Shown here: piece by piece, positions 6,701-7,151 of the stretch
Layout: each line of letters starts with the position of its first letter
Numbering within the stretch: the first letter of the stretch is position 1
NCBI GenBank assembly: GCA_031274385.1
Contig: JAISQH010000254.1
Location: 1-7,151 of the forward strand
Direction of reading: 5' to 3'
DNA length: 7,151 nt
Source of the DNA: Planctomycetaceae bacterium
GTDB taxonomy: Bacteria > Planctomycetota > Planctomycetia > Pirellulales > Thermoguttaceae
Program-made: the position numbers and the translations under genes
Notes under the pieces: model-generated
Databases searched by the model: none
The model's input: the letters and a program-made list of their open reading frames with translations, nothing else
What the model was told of the DNA's origin: nothing

Positions 6701-6931
6701 CCGAACAATTTCAGGATATTCGTCCGATATTTCCTCAACGTTTTTATCAAGTGCCGCATTGGGAAATAGAATATCGAAGTGACCGTCATTCTTGTAATAA
6801 AATCGAATCACGCCGTGGGTGTCCGCAATAAAACACGTCTTACCAGTATGACGCACCAACGAAAGAAGTACCGAATCTCCATCCAAAAACGAGTTAGCAG
6901 AAAACATAAATGAGTTGTGTTGAACAGGCAT
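3779..6931 (-). CDS. Cytoplasmic hybrid sensor histidine kinase, PAS-PAS-GAF-HisKA-HATPase-REC-REC
   Basis: A 1050-residue signalling kinase. Order of parts: a diverged PAS-like domain (about 22-125); a charged coiled coil (145-180); a PAS domain with PAC-like end (178-295, 'NSPIFFLDAHF' to 'VILDVTER'); a GAF domain (315-462); HisKA with His493 in 'MSHEIRTPLNG'; HATPase with N-box Asn606/Asn610, G1 'DTGIGIP' (642-648) and G2 'GGTGLGLAIS' (671-680); a first receiver (about 757-885); and a second receiver (928-1047) with acidic pair Glu934/Asp935, phospho-acceptor Asp978, Thr1011 and Lys1033. The first receiver keeps Asp764/Asp765 and Lys867 but has Asn813 at the phosphosite. No membrane segment is seen, so it senses a cytoplasmic or diffusible cue. 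There is no Hpt or DNA-binding domain, so an external phosphotransfer partner is expected. It is the first gene of the tandem, and its start is the first ATG after an in-frame stop, without a Shine-Dalgarno. Confidence 0.96.
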   Translation of the reverse strand: MPVQHNSFMFSANSFLDGDSVLLSLVRHTGKTCFIADTHGVIRFYYKNDGHFDILFPNAALDKNVEEISDEYPEIVRLCHLALQGQCSKKIVKTGELQYEIQIEPFVDSQGQINGIICFGNNLTKQTGSISEQKEEQPKIETPKTESLENEYELQMKTRLEEKIKERMQELDRSRSQLQALIYNSNSPIFFLDAHFCFSSVNTALCAFVEYSEEELLGQKVEMIYDEEYLEQSFLTFERRGVISGMVNKYRIELLLRSKSGEALWGEMNASVIRDSDNSIAQIIVVILDVTERHQHFEELQIDQTRLNALLKLAQMTDCTEQEIVDFTIETAVHLTQSEMGYIVLLEQAEDTLLFRSLVFGQALVCTLPTKTEKGIPHIFSETLTECLQSGKAVIHDDVSALPGERHFPAGHLPIRSHMNLPIVDENRSIGIMGVSNKKNRYDSMDVKQLTLLAQGLANHLGRKRFAENLERAKNEAENANQAKSQFLAHMSHEIRTPLNGVIGLSELLLGTELNAKQNEYAQLINDSGKSLLFLINDILDFSKIEAGKLELDSEEFDLLAMLEFVLKVLASRANNKKLELGVFISRNLPRTVSGDSGRIRQILINLISNSIKFTEQGGIQINVTLESVQESKLKIRFSVRDTGIGIPQDRIDRLFKAFSQVDVSHNRLYGGTGLGLAISKKLVNLMGGEIGVESKKGDGSTFWFTIPLDCDPKIIPCLLSESIECQHHIENCPFSDEIFCNAIVYRKTISGDHIKGQTALVIDDNLSQRGTLQTQLSDWGLSCSVSGSDEAMTQIKQDWKKYTKTFELLIINNTLSNTTGVELVHQILKQCQQKVTQIPQIILLRSLDEDWDMGFFQERDVAVISKPISVSTLFDSVMNRLLAADIQMKLESGIITTDTLKKVTKWRKTEKKEQTENRFLSKLAGKIHILVVEDNRVNQIVAKNLLLEAGFTCDLALNGNEACDTVRKQDYDLILMDCQMPEMDGYEATDLIRQWELEQGKKRTPIIALTANATKEDIQKCLDAGMDAFCSKPIVPQLLIRQIEKYFEK
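4277..4669 (-). other. Pseudo-receiver domain (REC1) in the hybrid kinase
   Basis: Residues about 755-885 of the kinase form a receiver fold: 'ALVIDDNLSQR' (acidic pair Asp764/Asp765), 'FELLIINNTLSNTTGVEL' where the phosphosite strand should be, 'QIILLRSL' with Ser847 near the Thr/Ser switch position, and 'VISKPIS' with the conserved Lys867. Counting back 8 residues from the glycine of the usual D-x-x-M-P-x-M-D-G stretch puts Asn813 (codon AAC at 4495-4493) where Asp978 sits in the second receiver. The usual Met-Pro pair is also absent. Phosphorylation at the normal site is therefore unlikely, and the domain probably has a structural or regulatory role. Confidence 0.8.
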
Positions 6932-7008
6932 AATTGTAATAATAACGGTCTTTTTTAATTTTGTTGATTCTACTTCCGTCAGTCACACGATTGATGTTTA
7001 AGTCAATT

Positions 7009-7037
7009 ATTTTAATTCATATACTTTCGGCGGTCAT
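7009..7037 (-). promoter_or_regulatory. Candidate sigma70-type promoter for the kinase operon
   Basis: On the minus strand ATGACC (7037-7032, 4 of 6 matches to TTGACA) is followed after 17 bases by TAAAAT (7014-7009, 5 of 6 matches to TATAAT). Transcription would start near 7002, leaving a leader of about 70 bases before the kinase ATG. The region is AT-rich, so chance matches are likely. Confidence 0.3.
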
Positions 7038-7041
7038 AAAG

Positions 7042-7070
7042 ATCATGTTTTTGTGAATTATTTTTGTAAA
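7042..7070 (-). promoter_or_regulatory. Alternative minus-strand promoter candidate
   Basis: TTTACA (7070-7065, 5 of 6) and CATGAT (7047-7042, 4 of 6) lie 17 bases apart on the minus strand. It faces the kinase gene and would give a leader of about 100 bases. It competes with the candidate nearer the gene, and sequence alone does not decide between them. Confidence 0.22.
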
Positions 7071-7078
7071 GGTATTAT
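7051..7078 (+). promoter_or_regulatory. Candidate plus-strand promoter leading out of the window
   Basis: TTGTGA (7051-7056, 4 of 6) and TATTAT (7073-7078, 5 of 6) are separated by 16 bases on the plus strand. If real, it drives a divergent gene beyond base 7151. It overlaps the upstream minus-strand candidate almost exactly, so the two could not be occupied together. Confidence 0.28.
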
Positions 7079-7151
7079 TAACATCCCGTTGTTCGCAAAA
7101 CTTTTAATAATGTGTTCGGTTTGTACGATGAATTAAAACAACTCCGTAGGA

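Larger units (their letters stand above)
6932..7151. other. AT-rich non-coding region upstream of the kinase
   Basis: No open frame of note is present in these 220 bases: the plus-strand ATG at 7110 gives 8 codons before a TAA, and the ATG at 7128 gives two. The stretch is AT-rich and has candidate promoters in both directions. It also has a small perfect inverted repeat, AATTA-TTT-TAATT, at 7005-7017, too short to call an operator. The last bases contain TAGGA, which could be a Shine-Dalgarno for a plus-strand gene starting beyond the window; this cannot be tested here. Confidence 0.6.

Overview
The window holds five protein-coding genes, four of them on the minus strand in close tandem, and almost no free DNA. 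It looks like a bacterial chromosome of moderate to low GC (judged by eye, not computed). The proteins suggest a Gram-negative-type envelope: a membrane-anchored C-terminal processing protease, a large cytoplasmic hybrid sensor kinase, a CelD/BcsL-type acyltransferase and a GT4 glycosyltransferase. Most starts lack a clear Shine-Dalgarno sequence. That, together with this gene mix, would fit Planctomycetota or a related phylum, but this is a weak inference. No rRNA, tRNA, CRISPR array, insertion sequence or phage gene was seen.

Layout from right to left, in the direction of minus-strand transcription: (i) 6932-7151 is a non-coding, AT-rich control region with candidate promoters facing both ways. 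(ii) 6931-3779 encodes a 1050-residue soluble hybrid histidine kinase, PAS-PAS-GAF-HisKA-HATPase-REC-REC, whose first receiver has lost its phospho-acceptor aspartate. (iii) 3777-2374 encodes an S41 (CtpA/CtpB-like) PDZ protease with an intact Ser-Lys-Gln catalytic set, starting one base after the kinase stop. (iv) 2373-2285 is an 89-base gap bordered by a degenerate 7-bp tandem repeat that includes the protease stop codon. (v) 2284-1175 encodes a CelD/BcsL-type GNAT protein. (vi) 1162-443 encodes a second, classical GNAT acetyltransferase whose N-terminus is made of a 12/13-bp tandem repeat. (vii) 441-1 on the plus strand is the C-terminal part of a GT4 glycosyltransferase, meeting the GNAT gene tail to tail with one base between them.

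How they may work together: kinase and protease look co-transcribed and possibly translationally coupled, which suggests one envelope-related signalling and proteolysis unit. The two acyltransferases look like a second translational pair, and with the neighbouring glycosyltransferase they suggest a surface-polysaccharide decoration locus. The most unusual local signals are the repeat that separates the only good ribosome binding site from the GNAT reading frame, the receiver without a phosphosite, and the heptad repeat crossing the protease stop. I found no clear evidence of a wholly new multi-gene system.
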